NCBI GenBank assembly: GCA_903892515.1
Contig: CAITIS010000017.1
Location: 1-58,982, forward strand
DNA: 58,982 nt
Source: an uncultured Planctomycetota bacterium
Lineage (GTDB): Bacteria > Planctomycetota > Phycisphaerae > SM23-33
Direction of reading: 5' to 3'
This document shows, piece after piece, positions 9,001-14,885 of the stretch. Positions within the stretch are counted from its first letter, which is position 1, and each line of letters starts with the position of its first letter. A program made the translations under genes and the position numbers. The notes below the pieces were generated by a model, which did not search any database, was not told the DNA's origin, and worked only from the letters and a program-made list of their open reading frames with translations.

Positions 9001-9747
9001 GCGGCGGCGGATGCGTTCCGCTCAATGGGGTTGGACCGACAAGCGGCGTTGTGGCAGATCCGCTGCCTACGCGACGAGCCCATGCCGCTGTTTGATTCGG
9101 GGAGGGAATCGGGAATCGGGAAGCGGGAATCGGGAAAAATCAAAGACAACACCTGCCGACGCAGAGACGCAGAGAGCGCAGAGAGAAAACCTTTCCAAGA
9201 CCTTTCAAAGGCTTTTGCTTTCTCTGAGTCCTCTGCGCCTCTGCGGCAAGTCTTGTCGTTCCCGATTCCCGATTCCGGATTCCCGATTCCCGCTTCCGAA
9301 TCCTACCAATTGCCCGCGGTGGGGGAGTTTCAGAAGGTGATGCAGGATTACGCCTCGCTGGGGCTGTCGCTGCGAAAGCACCCGATGGCGTTTCTCCGGC
9401 CTTCGCTCGAAAAACGCCGCGTGGCCACAACGCAGGAGGTGCGCGATCCGGCCCGAAAGCCGCACGGCGCGCTGGCCCGCGTGGCCGGCGTGGTGCTGGT
9501 GCGGCAGCGGCCTTCTTCGGCGTCGGGCGTGGTCTTCGTCACGCTGGAAGACGAGACCGGCTCGGCTAATCTCGTGATTCGCCCAGCCTTGGCCACGCAG
9601 TTCAAAAAGGCCCTGGCCGGCTCGGTGCTGCTGGCATCTGGGAAGGTTGAACGCGTCGGCGAGGTGATCCACGTGCTGGTCAGCGGCCTGTGGGACATCA
9701 GCGCCGAGTTGGGCCAGCTTGCCCGCCAAAGCCGCGATTACCGCTGA
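6088..9747 (+). CDS. dnaE2: error-prone DNA polymerase III alpha subunit DnaE2
   Basis: DnaE2 is the C-family translesion polymerase of the ImuA/ImuB system. The PHP domain starts at YAELAVTSNFTFL (about residue 58), the catalytic Asp motif PDIDIDFEHERREE is near residue 431, and the C-terminal OB-fold (GVVFVTLEDETGSANLVI) is near 1150. The protein has 1219 residues, well above the roughly 1050-1080 usual for the family. The excess maps to repeat-derived insertions: two short palindromes before the PHP domain (6151-6231) and two large inverted repeats (8622-8842 and 9102-9292, about residues 845-920 and 1004-1070). All keep the frame. The ATG at 6088 lies 2 nt after the imuB stop. A start after the N-terminal palindromes cannot be excluded. 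Confidence 0.93.
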   Translation: MPEQPIKFRSHPAKNTGGASEHGHANESVTMPPNAGFLHGQANGGLTMPPDAVAVSHEYAELAVTSNFTFLTGASHPDELVTQAAKLGYAAVAITDTNTLAGIVRAHVAAKEAGIQLIVGTRLTFLDAPGLDVLVYPTDLASYSRLCRLLTFGKRQAPKGQCHLQLQDLLKDNAGLLAVVVAPSEPTDEFCASLGAMKEAFDDDRLSLAASCLYGPDDRGRLDRIAQLARRTGIPLIATNDVHYHIPRRRALQDVLTCIKHGCTLAEAGLALLPNAERHLKEPAEMARLFAGHQSALARSVEIARRASGFSLEQLRYQYPHEVCPPGLAPIEHLANLAWAGAAQRYPAGVPDHIRKQLEHELALIDELKYAPYFLTVHDLVCFARSRGILCQGRGAAANSAVCFCLGVTSVDPDRIEVLFERFISRERNEPPDIDIDFEHERREEVIQYIYGKYGRDRAALTAEVISYRSRLAIREVGKVLGFSEDCIERLIAGRDEDHVVSEATLAEAGLNMRDPLAAALVLLVDDLMGFPRHLSQHVGGFVITQERLCDLVPIENAAMPDRTIIEWDKDDIDALGMIKVDCLGLGMLTCIRKCFELVGRQYGRDLTLATIPAEDPVVYDMICQADTVGVFQIESRAQMSMLPRLRPRCFYDLVIEVAIVRPGPIVGDMVHPYLRRRQGLEKVEYPNEQVREVLGKTLGVPLFQEQAMRLSMVAGGFTPDQADKLRRAIASKRGKERLEELGRLLVKGMLERGYSLDFASRCFQQFHGFSEYGFPESHAASFALLVYASCWLKRRYLAAFAAALLNSQPMGFYAPAQIVSDAQHHGVEVRAVDVNRSGWDCRLERRESGGGKRESGAGEPESGSRNLESGKKKETGHRDAENAERMQSERPFKAFSEASASPRPVLPFRIPDSGSPIPNFAIRLGLRMVKGVRQADALAIEQAVERDGPFGTIPWLQQASGVGKSCLRQLAAADAFRSMGLDRQAALWQIRCLRDEPMPLFDSGRESGIGKRESGKIKDNTCRRRDAESAERKPFQDLSKAFAFSESSAPLRQVLSFPIPDSGFPIPASESYQLPAVGEFQKVMQDYASLGLSLRKHPMAFLRPSLEKRRVATTQEVRDPARKPHGALARVAGVVLVRQRPSSASGVVFVTLEDETGSANLVIRPALATQFKKALAGSVLLASGKVERVGEVIHVLVSGLWDISAELGQLARQSRDYR
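6151..6180 (+). repeat. GTCACGC palindrome at the dnaE2 N-terminus
   Basis: CATGGTCACGC (6151-6161) pairs perfectly with GCGTGACCATG (6170-6180) and is followed by CCACCC. It repeats the block at 5904-5931, including the loop CAACGAAA, and is read in the same frame (GHANESVTMPP). Confidence 0.85.
6202..6231 (+). repeat. variant palindrome at the dnaE2 N-terminus
   Basis: CATGGCCAGGCC (6202-6213) pairs with GGCCTGACCATG (6220-6231) with one mismatch and is followed by CCACCC. It is a diverged copy of the same element, read in the same frame as GQANGGLTMPP. Confidence 0.8.
8622..8842. repeat. large imperfect inverted repeat in dnaE2, copy 1
   Basis: The left arm has GGGAATC-like heptads and then ACTGGCCACAGAGATGCAG and GAACGCAGAGAGAA (to about 8745). 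The right arm has the complementary TTCTCTGAGGCCTCTGCG, TCTCCGCGGCCAGT and GATTCCC-like heptads (8773-8842). The insertion follows the conserved VDVNRSGWDC motif of DnaE2 and ends before IRLGLRMVKGV, and the frame stays open. It resembles a MITE or large REP-type hairpin. Confidence 0.85.
9102..9292. repeat. large imperfect inverted repeat in dnaE2, copy 2
   Basis: The layout matches copy 1. GGGAATC heptads and CGCAGAGACGCAGAGAGCGC lead in (9102-9187), and TTTCTCTGAGTCCTCTGCGC, CTCTGCGG and GATTCCC heptads lead out (9219-9292). It lies between LRDEPMPLFD and YQLPAVGEFQKVMQDY, again in frame. The two copies are about 260 bp apart in one gene. Confidence 0.85.
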
Positions 9748-9796
9748 GACATGCCTGGGCGGCGGTTTCATCCCCGCGACACGCCCGCCATCAGGC

Positions 9797-9885
9797 GTGA
9801 GCCTCACGGGGAGACGTCGATTAGCCCGCAACAGCCACAGCCGAGGGCGGCTGTGCTACGGGTCAAACCCATTATGAACCCGCTC
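9797..9885. repeat. intergenic palindromic repeat, copy A
   Basis: This copy sits between the convergent ends of dnaE2 and the ACT-domain gene. Its core is CACAGCCGAGGGCGGCTGTG (9836-9855) followed by CTACGGGTCAAACC. Flanking sequence (GTGAGCC, GAGACGTCGA, GCCCGCAACA) is shared with the copy at 34826-34950. There is no T run, so it is not an ordinary intrinsic terminator. Confidence 0.8.
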
Positions 9886-9924
9886 CAGGAACTCAGAGCT
9901 CAGAACCGGGACCTTCGCAACTAG

Positions 9925-10413
9925 TCAATCCTCGTCCGCGTCGTCCATGCCCTTGGCGTCCTCGTAACCAAGCAACGTGAAGCCGTGCTTGGTAAGGATC
10001 TGGATGGCCAGCACTTCGTCATCGACGCGAAAAGCCATCACCGGCTTGTTGCGCGAGCGGATCAGCAGGGGGAAGGCATAGAAGATGTTCAGTTCGGCCG
10101 CCACCACGCTCTTGCACACCCTGGTGAACGTGTCGGGCTCATCCAGCAGCACGCCCAGCACGTCCGACTCGGTGAAGGCGACGTTGTTTTCCAGCAGCTT
10201 CTCGCGGGCCCGCAGCGGATCGGAAAAGATCAGCCGAACCACCGCCCAGTCGGTGGCGTCGACGATGGCCATGGCCACCAGCGAAAGCTGCTCCTTCTCC
10301 AGCATGCTCAGCAGTTCGGCCAACTGGCCGACGCGATTGGGCAGAAACAGCGCAAAGTGCCTCAGGAAGGGCGTCTCGTGTCCGCGCTCGGTCTGCCGGC
10401 CTAGATTAGTCAT
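9925..10413 (-). CDS. small protein of two tandem ACT domains
   Basis: This 162-residue protein is made of two ACT-type ligand-binding domains: FALFLPNRVGQLAELLSMLE opens the first, and the second begins around DTFTRVCKSVVAAELNIFYA. Such stand-alone double-ACT proteins are thought to sense amino acids, but the ligand here is unknown. The start at 10413 is favoured because a TATAAT lies 6 nt before it. A longer reading to 10566 adds 51 residues with no family resemblance. It is transcribed alone, converging on dnaE2. The C-terminus is a short acidic tail (MDDADED). Confidence 0.8.
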   Translation of the reverse strand: MTNLGRQTERGHETPFLRHFALFLPNRVGQLAELLSMLEKEQLSLVAMAIVDATDWAVVRLIFSDPLRAREKLLENNVAFTESDVLGVLLDEPDTFTRVCKSVVAAELNIFYAFPLLIRSRNKPVMAFRVDDEVLAIQILTKHGFTLLGYEDAKGMDDADED

Positions 10414-10419
10414 GTCCTT

Positions 10420-10425
10420 ATTATA
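10420..10425 (-). promoter_or_regulatory. -10 box of the ACT-domain gene
   Basis: A perfect TATAAT on the minus strand ends 6 nt before the ATG, and the intervening AAGGAC could double as a weak ribosome site. No good -35 box is present. The geometry predicts an almost leaderless transcript. Confidence 0.5.
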
Positions 10426-10583
10426 GGACGGCTTACGGCCCCCGGCGACGGCGCAGGCCTGCAAAACGGCGATGCGCCGCCCGACCGGTGCCGCTCCGTC
10501 ATGTCGGTGTCTGACGCCATGAAGACCGCATGGTGGCAGCCCGTTGGAATGAGTGGGGACTTTCATTGCGGAGGGCTGGAGTC

Positions 10584-10589
10584 TAGAAT
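10584..10589 (+). promoter_or_regulatory. -10 box of the HPS-RraA gene
   Basis: TAGAAT lies 9 nt before the ATG at 10599 and no -35 hexamer is obvious. Transcription would begin within a few bases of the start codon. Confidence 0.4.
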
Positions 10590-10598
10590 CAGCGGGCT

Positions 10599-11906
10599 AT
10601 GGGTACTGTTAAGTTACAGATTGCACTGGATTTTCTGGAGCTGCCACGGGCGATCGCGATTGCCCAGGCGGCCGTGGCAGGTGGAGCGGACTATATTGAG
10701 GTCGGCACTCCGCTCATCAAGAGCGAGGGGCTGGACGCCGTCCGCAAGCTCCGCGAGCTGTTTCCCGGCAAGACTATCATCGCCGACATGAAGACGATGG
10801 ACGCTGGGCGACTGGAAACGGAATCGGCCGCAAAGGCCGGCGCCAACGTCGTGACGGTGTCGGCAACGGCCTCGCCCGCTACCATTCGCGAGTGCGTCGA
10901 GGCCGGGCGGCATTACGGCGTGCAGGTGGCAGTAGACCTGCTGGGCTTGGCCGATCCCGTGAGTTTCGCCGCGACGGCCGAGGAACTGGACGTGGCCTGG
11001 CTGGACGTTCATTGCCCCATCGACGCGCAGATGGAGGGCAAGGACCCGTTAGCGACGCTCAAGGCCCTGCGCGGCGCCAGCAAGCTGGTGCTGGCGGTGG
11101 CCGGCGGCATCAACAGCGAAACCGCCGGCTTGGCGGCCAAGGCCGGGGCCGACGTCATTATTGTGGGCGGGGCGATCACCAAGGCCATCGATCCCAGGCA
11201 AGCCACTGCCGATATCCGCCAGGCCATCGACACGCAATCGGCCATACCGACGGAGTTGTTTAAGCGGTCCTCCGCCGACAATCTTCGCGAACTTCTCTCG
11301 CGGGTGCGAACCAGCAACATTTCCGACGGGGCGCACCGCCTCCCCTGCCTGGTGGGCCTGCGACCGCTGATTGCCGGCAGGGCAATCTGCGGCCCGGCGG
11401 TCACCGTCCGCACCGTGCCGGGAGACTTCTCCAAGCCGGTTCAGGCCATCGACGTGGCTTGCGAGGGCGATGTGTTGGTGATCGACGCCGGGGGCCAGCC
11501 GCCCGCGGTGTGGGGCGAACTGGCCACGGAATCAGCCGTTGTCCGCAAGCTGGCGGGCTTGGTTTGCGAAGGCGCCGTCCGCGACTCCGCCGATATTCGC
11601 AGGTTGGACTTCCCGGTGTGGGCGCGGCAGGTCACGAGCCACGCCGGCGACCCGTGCGGGCTGGGCGAGATCAACATCCCTGTCACGATTGACTCGTGCC
11701 GGATCTGTCCGGGTGACTGGATCGTCGCCGACGACGACGGCGTGATCGTGCTGCCCAAGTCCAAGGCCACCGAAATGGCCAACCGCGCCGCCGATGTCCT
11801 GGAGGCCGAGAACCGGTGGCGGACGGAGATTCGAGCCGGCAGCACCTTGTCGCGTGTGCTCAACCTCAAACGTTGGGAGAAGCGCGGCGGCGGGGAGGGT
11901 GGGTGA
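10599..11906 (+). CDS. fused 3-hexulose-6-phosphate synthase / RraA-like protein
   Basis: The N-terminal half (1-210) is an OMP decarboxylase-superfamily hexulose-6-phosphate synthase, which joins formaldehyde and ribulose 5-phosphate, or runs in reverse to make pentoses. Visible catalytic residues are D11, E34 and the D63-x-K65-x-x-D68 motif (ADMKTMDAG). The C-terminal half (about 225-420) is RraA-like, with VLVIDAGGQPPAVWGELAT and the GAVRD motif. RraA folds include RNase E regulators and HMG/CHA aldolases, so the second activity is uncertain. This fusion order is familiar from archaea and some bacteria. The stop overlaps the start of the isomerase gene as TGATG, implying translational coupling. 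The last residues are Gly/Arg-rich, because the coding end carries the ribosome site of the next gene. Confidence 0.9.
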   Translation: MGTVKLQIALDFLELPRAIAIAQAAVAGGADYIEVGTPLIKSEGLDAVRKLRELFPGKTIIADMKTMDAGRLETESAAKAGANVVTVSATASPATIRECVEAGRHYGVQVAVDLLGLADPVSFAATAEELDVAWLDVHCPIDAQMEGKDPLATLKALRGASKLVLAVAGGINSETAGLAAKAGADVIIVGGAITKAIDPRQATADIRQAIDTQSAIPTELFKRSSADNLRELLSRVRTSNISDGAHRLPCLVGLRPLIAGRAICGPAVTVRTVPGDFSKPVQAIDVACEGDVLVIDAGGQPPAVWGELATESAVVRKLAGLVCEGAVRDSADIRRLDFPVWARQVTSHAGDPCGLGEINIPVTIDSCRICPGDWIVADDDGVIVLPKSKATEMANRAADVLEAENRWRTEIRAGSTLSRVLNLKRWEKRGGGEGG

Positions 11907-12451
11907 TGTCGGACCGCCATGCCCTCGAAGAGGCCGGCGGGGACCTGCTGGGACGCATCGGCATGGCGATGAAGCAGGTCGATTGGGACGCGTTCCTGTC
12001 GTTGACCGACCTGCTGCCGCGCGTGCGCCGCACGTTCGTGGCGGGCTCTGGCCGCAGTGGCTTGGTTGCCCGCAGTTTCGGCATGCGGCTGATGCACGCG
12101 GGGCTGACAGCGTCCATACCTGGTGAAACGATAACCCCGGCGGCCGGAAAAGACGACCTGCTGGTGGCGATCAGTTGCACCGGCCAGATCGGCGTGACGC
12201 ACTACCTTGCCCAACGGGCCAAGCAGGTATCGTGCCGAGTTGCAGTGCTTACGGCCACACCCGACTCGCCCCTGGCCAGGCAAGCCGACAAGCTTGTGCT
12301 GATCCCCGTCGACGAACCCAACATCGTCGTGAGGGCGTGCGTGTTCGAGCATGTGGCCGGGCTTTGCCTGGATGCGGTCTTCAACGTCCTATCGGAGCGG
12401 ATGAAGCTGGACTTGGCGGCGTTCCGCGCCCACCACGCGAACCTCGAGTAA
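11906..12451 (+). CDS. hxlB: 6-phospho-3-hexuloisomerase (SIS domain)
   Basis: This enzyme converts hexulose 6-phosphate to fructose 6-phosphate, the second step of the ribulose monophosphate pathway. The 181-residue protein is one SIS domain with the sugar-phosphate loop FVAGSGRSGLVARSFGMRL and the ISCTGQIGVTHYLAQRAKQV segment. The ATG shares its A with the TGA of the upstream synthase gene and has a strong GGGAGGGTGG ribosome site inside the synthase coding end. With the fused synthase it makes a complete two-gene module for formaldehyde fixation or for pentose supply without an oxidative pentose phosphate pathway. I see no Fae-type or methanol oxidation gene near it, so pentose supply or detoxification is the likelier role. 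Confidence 0.92.
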   Translation: MSDRHALEEAGGDLLGRIGMAMKQVDWDAFLSLTDLLPRVRRTFVAGSGRSGLVARSFGMRLMHAGLTASIPGETITPAAGKDDLLVAISCTGQIGVTHYLAQRAKQVSCRVAVLTATPDSPLARQADKLVLIPVDEPNIVVRACVFEHVAGLCLDAVFNVLSERMKLDLAAFRAHHANLE

Positions 12452-12559
12452 CAGCCCGCCCGCCGCTACAAAAGACAACGTACGCCCAGGCACTAACCGT
12501 CCAGATTGCCAAGGCCGCCGTGGAGTGCCTAATCCCTACCCGCCTGCCGTCCGCCTTGC

Positions 12560-12565
12560 TACAAT
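12560..12565 (+). promoter_or_regulatory. extended -10 box of the WalJ-type gene
   Basis: TGC-TACAAT forms an extended -10 element, and six bases (CTCCCC) separate it from the ATG at 12572. No Shine-Dalgarno is present. This fits a leaderless transcript. Confidence 0.5.
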
Positions 12566-12571
12566 CTCCCC

Positions 12572-13342
12572 ATGCGATGCTTTTCGGTCAGTTCCGGCTC
12601 CAACGGCAATTGTATTTACGTTGAGAGCGATCACGCCCGGCTGCTGCTGGATGCCGGCATCAGTGGCAAGCAGACGGCCGACCGCCTGGCCGTCCGTGGC
12701 CGGGATATTCGCCGCATCGACGCGGTGGTCATCTCGCACGACCACAGCGACCACGTTCGCTCGGCCGGCATTCTCGCCCGCAAATTCGGCCTGCCGGTGT
12801 ACATGACGGCTCGCACGTACAAGGCCGCTCAGAGCTATTCTTCGCTGGGGACCATCGCCGATCTTCGGTTGTTCGACCCATCCGGGCCGCTGGTCTTTGG
12901 CGACCTGAGCATCCAGTGCATGCCCACGCCGCACGACGCGGCCGAGCCGCTGGCATTCGTTGTGACCGATGGCCGATGCCGCCTGGGCATGCTGACGGAC
13001 CTGGGGAATCTCTTCGAGGGCCTGGGCGACCTCATGGCCGGGCTGGACGCGGCCTTTCTCGAAAGCAACTACGACCCCGACATGCTGCGCGACGGCCCGT
13101 ACCCGGCATTTCTCAAGGCCCGCATCGCCGGCGAGCACGGTCACATCTCCAACATCGAGGCCGGCGAACTGGTTGCCGCCCGCACCGGCGCCAAGCTGCA
13201 ATGGGTGGCGCTATCGCACTTGTCCGAGACGAACAACACGCCCGACTTGGCGTACCGAACTCATTGCTGTATCGTGGGCAGCCATCGCCCGGTGCACGTC
13301 TGCCCGCGCTACGCGGCCGGGACGGAGCTGCGGGTCGAGTAG
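12572..13342 (+). CDS. WalJ/YycJ-type metallo-beta-lactamase-fold hydrolase
   Basis: This cytoplasmic metallo-beta-lactamase-fold protein is of the YycJ/WalJ group, implicated in DNA handling and cell wall homeostasis in Firmicutes. The opening MRCFSVSSGSNGNCIYVES and the metal motif SHDHSDH are diagnostic. Later ligands appear as PTPHDAAEP, the Asp in MLTDLG and the C-terminal LSHLSETNN motif. The length (256) is normal for the family. It lacks the WalK/WalR partners here and has its own promoter, so its role in this organism is inferred only from the fold. The gap before it (12452-12571) holds nothing else I recognise. Confidence 0.88.
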   Translation: MRCFSVSSGSNGNCIYVESDHARLLLDAGISGKQTADRLAVRGRDIRRIDAVVISHDHSDHVRSAGILARKFGLPVYMTARTYKAAQSYSSLGTIADLRLFDPSGPLVFGDLSIQCMPTPHDAAEPLAFVVTDGRCRLGMLTDLGNLFEGLGDLMAGLDAAFLESNYDPDMLRDGPYPAFLKARIAGEHGHISNIEAGELVAARTGAKLQWVALSHLSETNNTPDLAYRTHCCIVGSHRPVHVCPRYAAGTELRVE

Positions 13343-13477
13343 CCAAGCAACTACGGCAGCAGGGATGCAGGAGATGCACGGGATAAAGACGTTTTCACCA
13401 ATTAAGAATCGGCGACCCTGTATCCTGCTGGTCGTGAATTTCGTTGTGTCAGTCTGGCTCGACAGTGCACGAAACGG

Positions 13478-13483
13478 TAAAGT
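13478..13483 (+). promoter_or_regulatory. -10-like box of the aminotransferase gene
   Basis: TAAAGT ends 8 nt before the ATG at 13492, with no clear -35 and only an A/G-rich AAGAAACC in between. It matches the TANNNT-near-ATG pattern of several neighbours but is a weak match by itself. Confidence 0.3.
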
Positions 13484-13491
13484 AAGAAACC

Positions 13492-14793
13492 ATGCGTAGA
13501 GATATTGTTCATAGCGGGGCCAAGAGCCTGACGTACGCGATCCGCGAGATCGTGCAGGTCGGGTATCAGATGCGCAAACTTGGCCAGACCATCACCTGGG
13601 AAAACATTGGCGATCCGGTGCAGAAGGGCGAGAAGGTCGCCCCCTGGATTCGCGACATTTTGACCGAGATCGTGCAGCAGGATCAGGCCTGGGCGTACTG
13701 CGACACGGCCGGCGTGCCCGAGACGCGGCAATTCCTGGCCGAGAAGGTCAACCAGCGCGGCGGGGCCAAGGTCACGGCCGATGACATCATCTTTTTCAAC
13801 GGCATCGGCGACGCGGTGGCCAAGGTGTACGGCTTCCTGCGCCGCGAGGCTCGCGTTATCGGCCCCACGCCCGCGTACAGCACGCACTCCTCGGCCGAGG
13901 CGGCCCACAGCGGCTATGAGCACCTGACATACGAACTGGACCCGTACAGCAACTGGATGCCCGACCTGGAAGACCTGCGTCTGAAGGTCAAGTACAACGA
14001 CTCCATCGCGGCCATCCTGCTGATCAACCCGGACAACCCGACCGGGGCGGTGTACCCGCGCGAGCTGCTCGAAGGCATCGTCGATATCGCCCGCGAGTTC
14101 GGGCTGTTCGTCATCGCCGACGAGATTTACACGCACATCGTGTACAACGGCCACAAGACGCTGCACCTGTCGGAGGTGATCGGCGACGTGTGCGGGCTGG
14201 TCATGCGCGGGATCAGCAAGGAATTCCCCTGGCCCGGCAGCCGCTGCGGCTGGATCGAGGTGCTGAACCGCTCGCGCGACGCCGCCTTCAACACGTACGT
14301 GAATTCGCTGCTGGCCAGCAAGCGGCTGGAGGTGTGCTCGACGACCATGCCGCAGTTGGTGGTCCCGCGCGTGATGGGCGATGAACGCTACCCGGCCCAT
14401 CTCAAGCGGCGGGCGGGCATCTTTGAAGCCCGCGCCCGCGAGGCGCACGAGGCCTTGGGCGATGTGCCCGGCGTGCGCGTGAACATGCCCAGCGGAGCGT
14501 TCTACGTGACGATCCTGTTCGAGGACGGCGTGCTGAACGACCGCCAGAAGCTGGAGATTCCCGACCCGAAGGTGCGTCAGATGGTCGAGGGCCTCATCAA
14601 GGGCCAGGCCAACGACTTCCGCTTCGTCTATTACTTGATGGGCGCCACCGGCATCTGCGTGGTGCCGCTGACGGGCTTCTGCTGCAAGCGGCCGGGATAT
14701 CGCATCACGCTGCTGGAGTGCGACGACCAGAAACGCCAGTGGATCTTTAAAACCCTGGCCTCGGCCATGCGCACGTATCTGACGTCAGCGTAG
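13492..14793 (+). CDS. class I/II PLP-dependent aminotransferase
   Basis: This is a cytoplasmic fold-type I aminotransferase of 433 residues. Visible landmarks are the substrate/PLP motif NPDNPTGAVYP, the DEIYTHIVY segment and the Schiff-base lysine in RGISKEFPWPGSRCGW. Two features differ from the commonest AspC-type members: an insertion with the C-terminal LTGFCCKRPGYRITLLE block, and a helical N-terminus (AIREIVQVGYQMRKLG) typical of a group annotated as pyridoxal aminotransferases in anaerobes. The amino donor cannot be read from sequence. It is a single-gene unit between walJ-type and galactosidase-like genes. Confidence 0.9.
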   Translation: MRRDIVHSGAKSLTYAIREIVQVGYQMRKLGQTITWENIGDPVQKGEKVAPWIRDILTEIVQQDQAWAYCDTAGVPETRQFLAEKVNQRGGAKVTADDIIFFNGIGDAVAKVYGFLRREARVIGPTPAYSTHSSAEAAHSGYEHLTYELDPYSNWMPDLEDLRLKVKYNDSIAAILLINPDNPTGAVYPRELLEGIVDIAREFGLFVIADEIYTHIVYNGHKTLHLSEVIGDVCGLVMRGISKEFPWPGSRCGWIEVLNRSRDAAFNTYVNSLLASKRLEVCSTTMPQLVVPRVMGDERYPAHLKRRAGIFEARAREAHEALGDVPGVRVNMPSGAFYVTILFEDGVLNDRQKLEIPDPKVRQMVEGLIKGQANDFRFVYYLMGATGICVVPLTGFCCKRPGYRITLLECDDQKRQWIFKTLASAMRTYLTSA

Positions 14794-14885
14794 TGGACGA
14801 CATCTAACAGCCAAGGACGCAGAGCCGAGAAACTCCTACGCGGTTGCGTCTTGACAGCGTGTCGGGCCTGTGGAACGCTGTGGCC

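Noticed and set aside
9836..9855. CACAGCCG palindrome as an intrinsic terminator
   Set aside because: Two copies sit between convergent genes, but none has a T run, and copies also occur inside coding sequence. A repeat element is the simpler reading.
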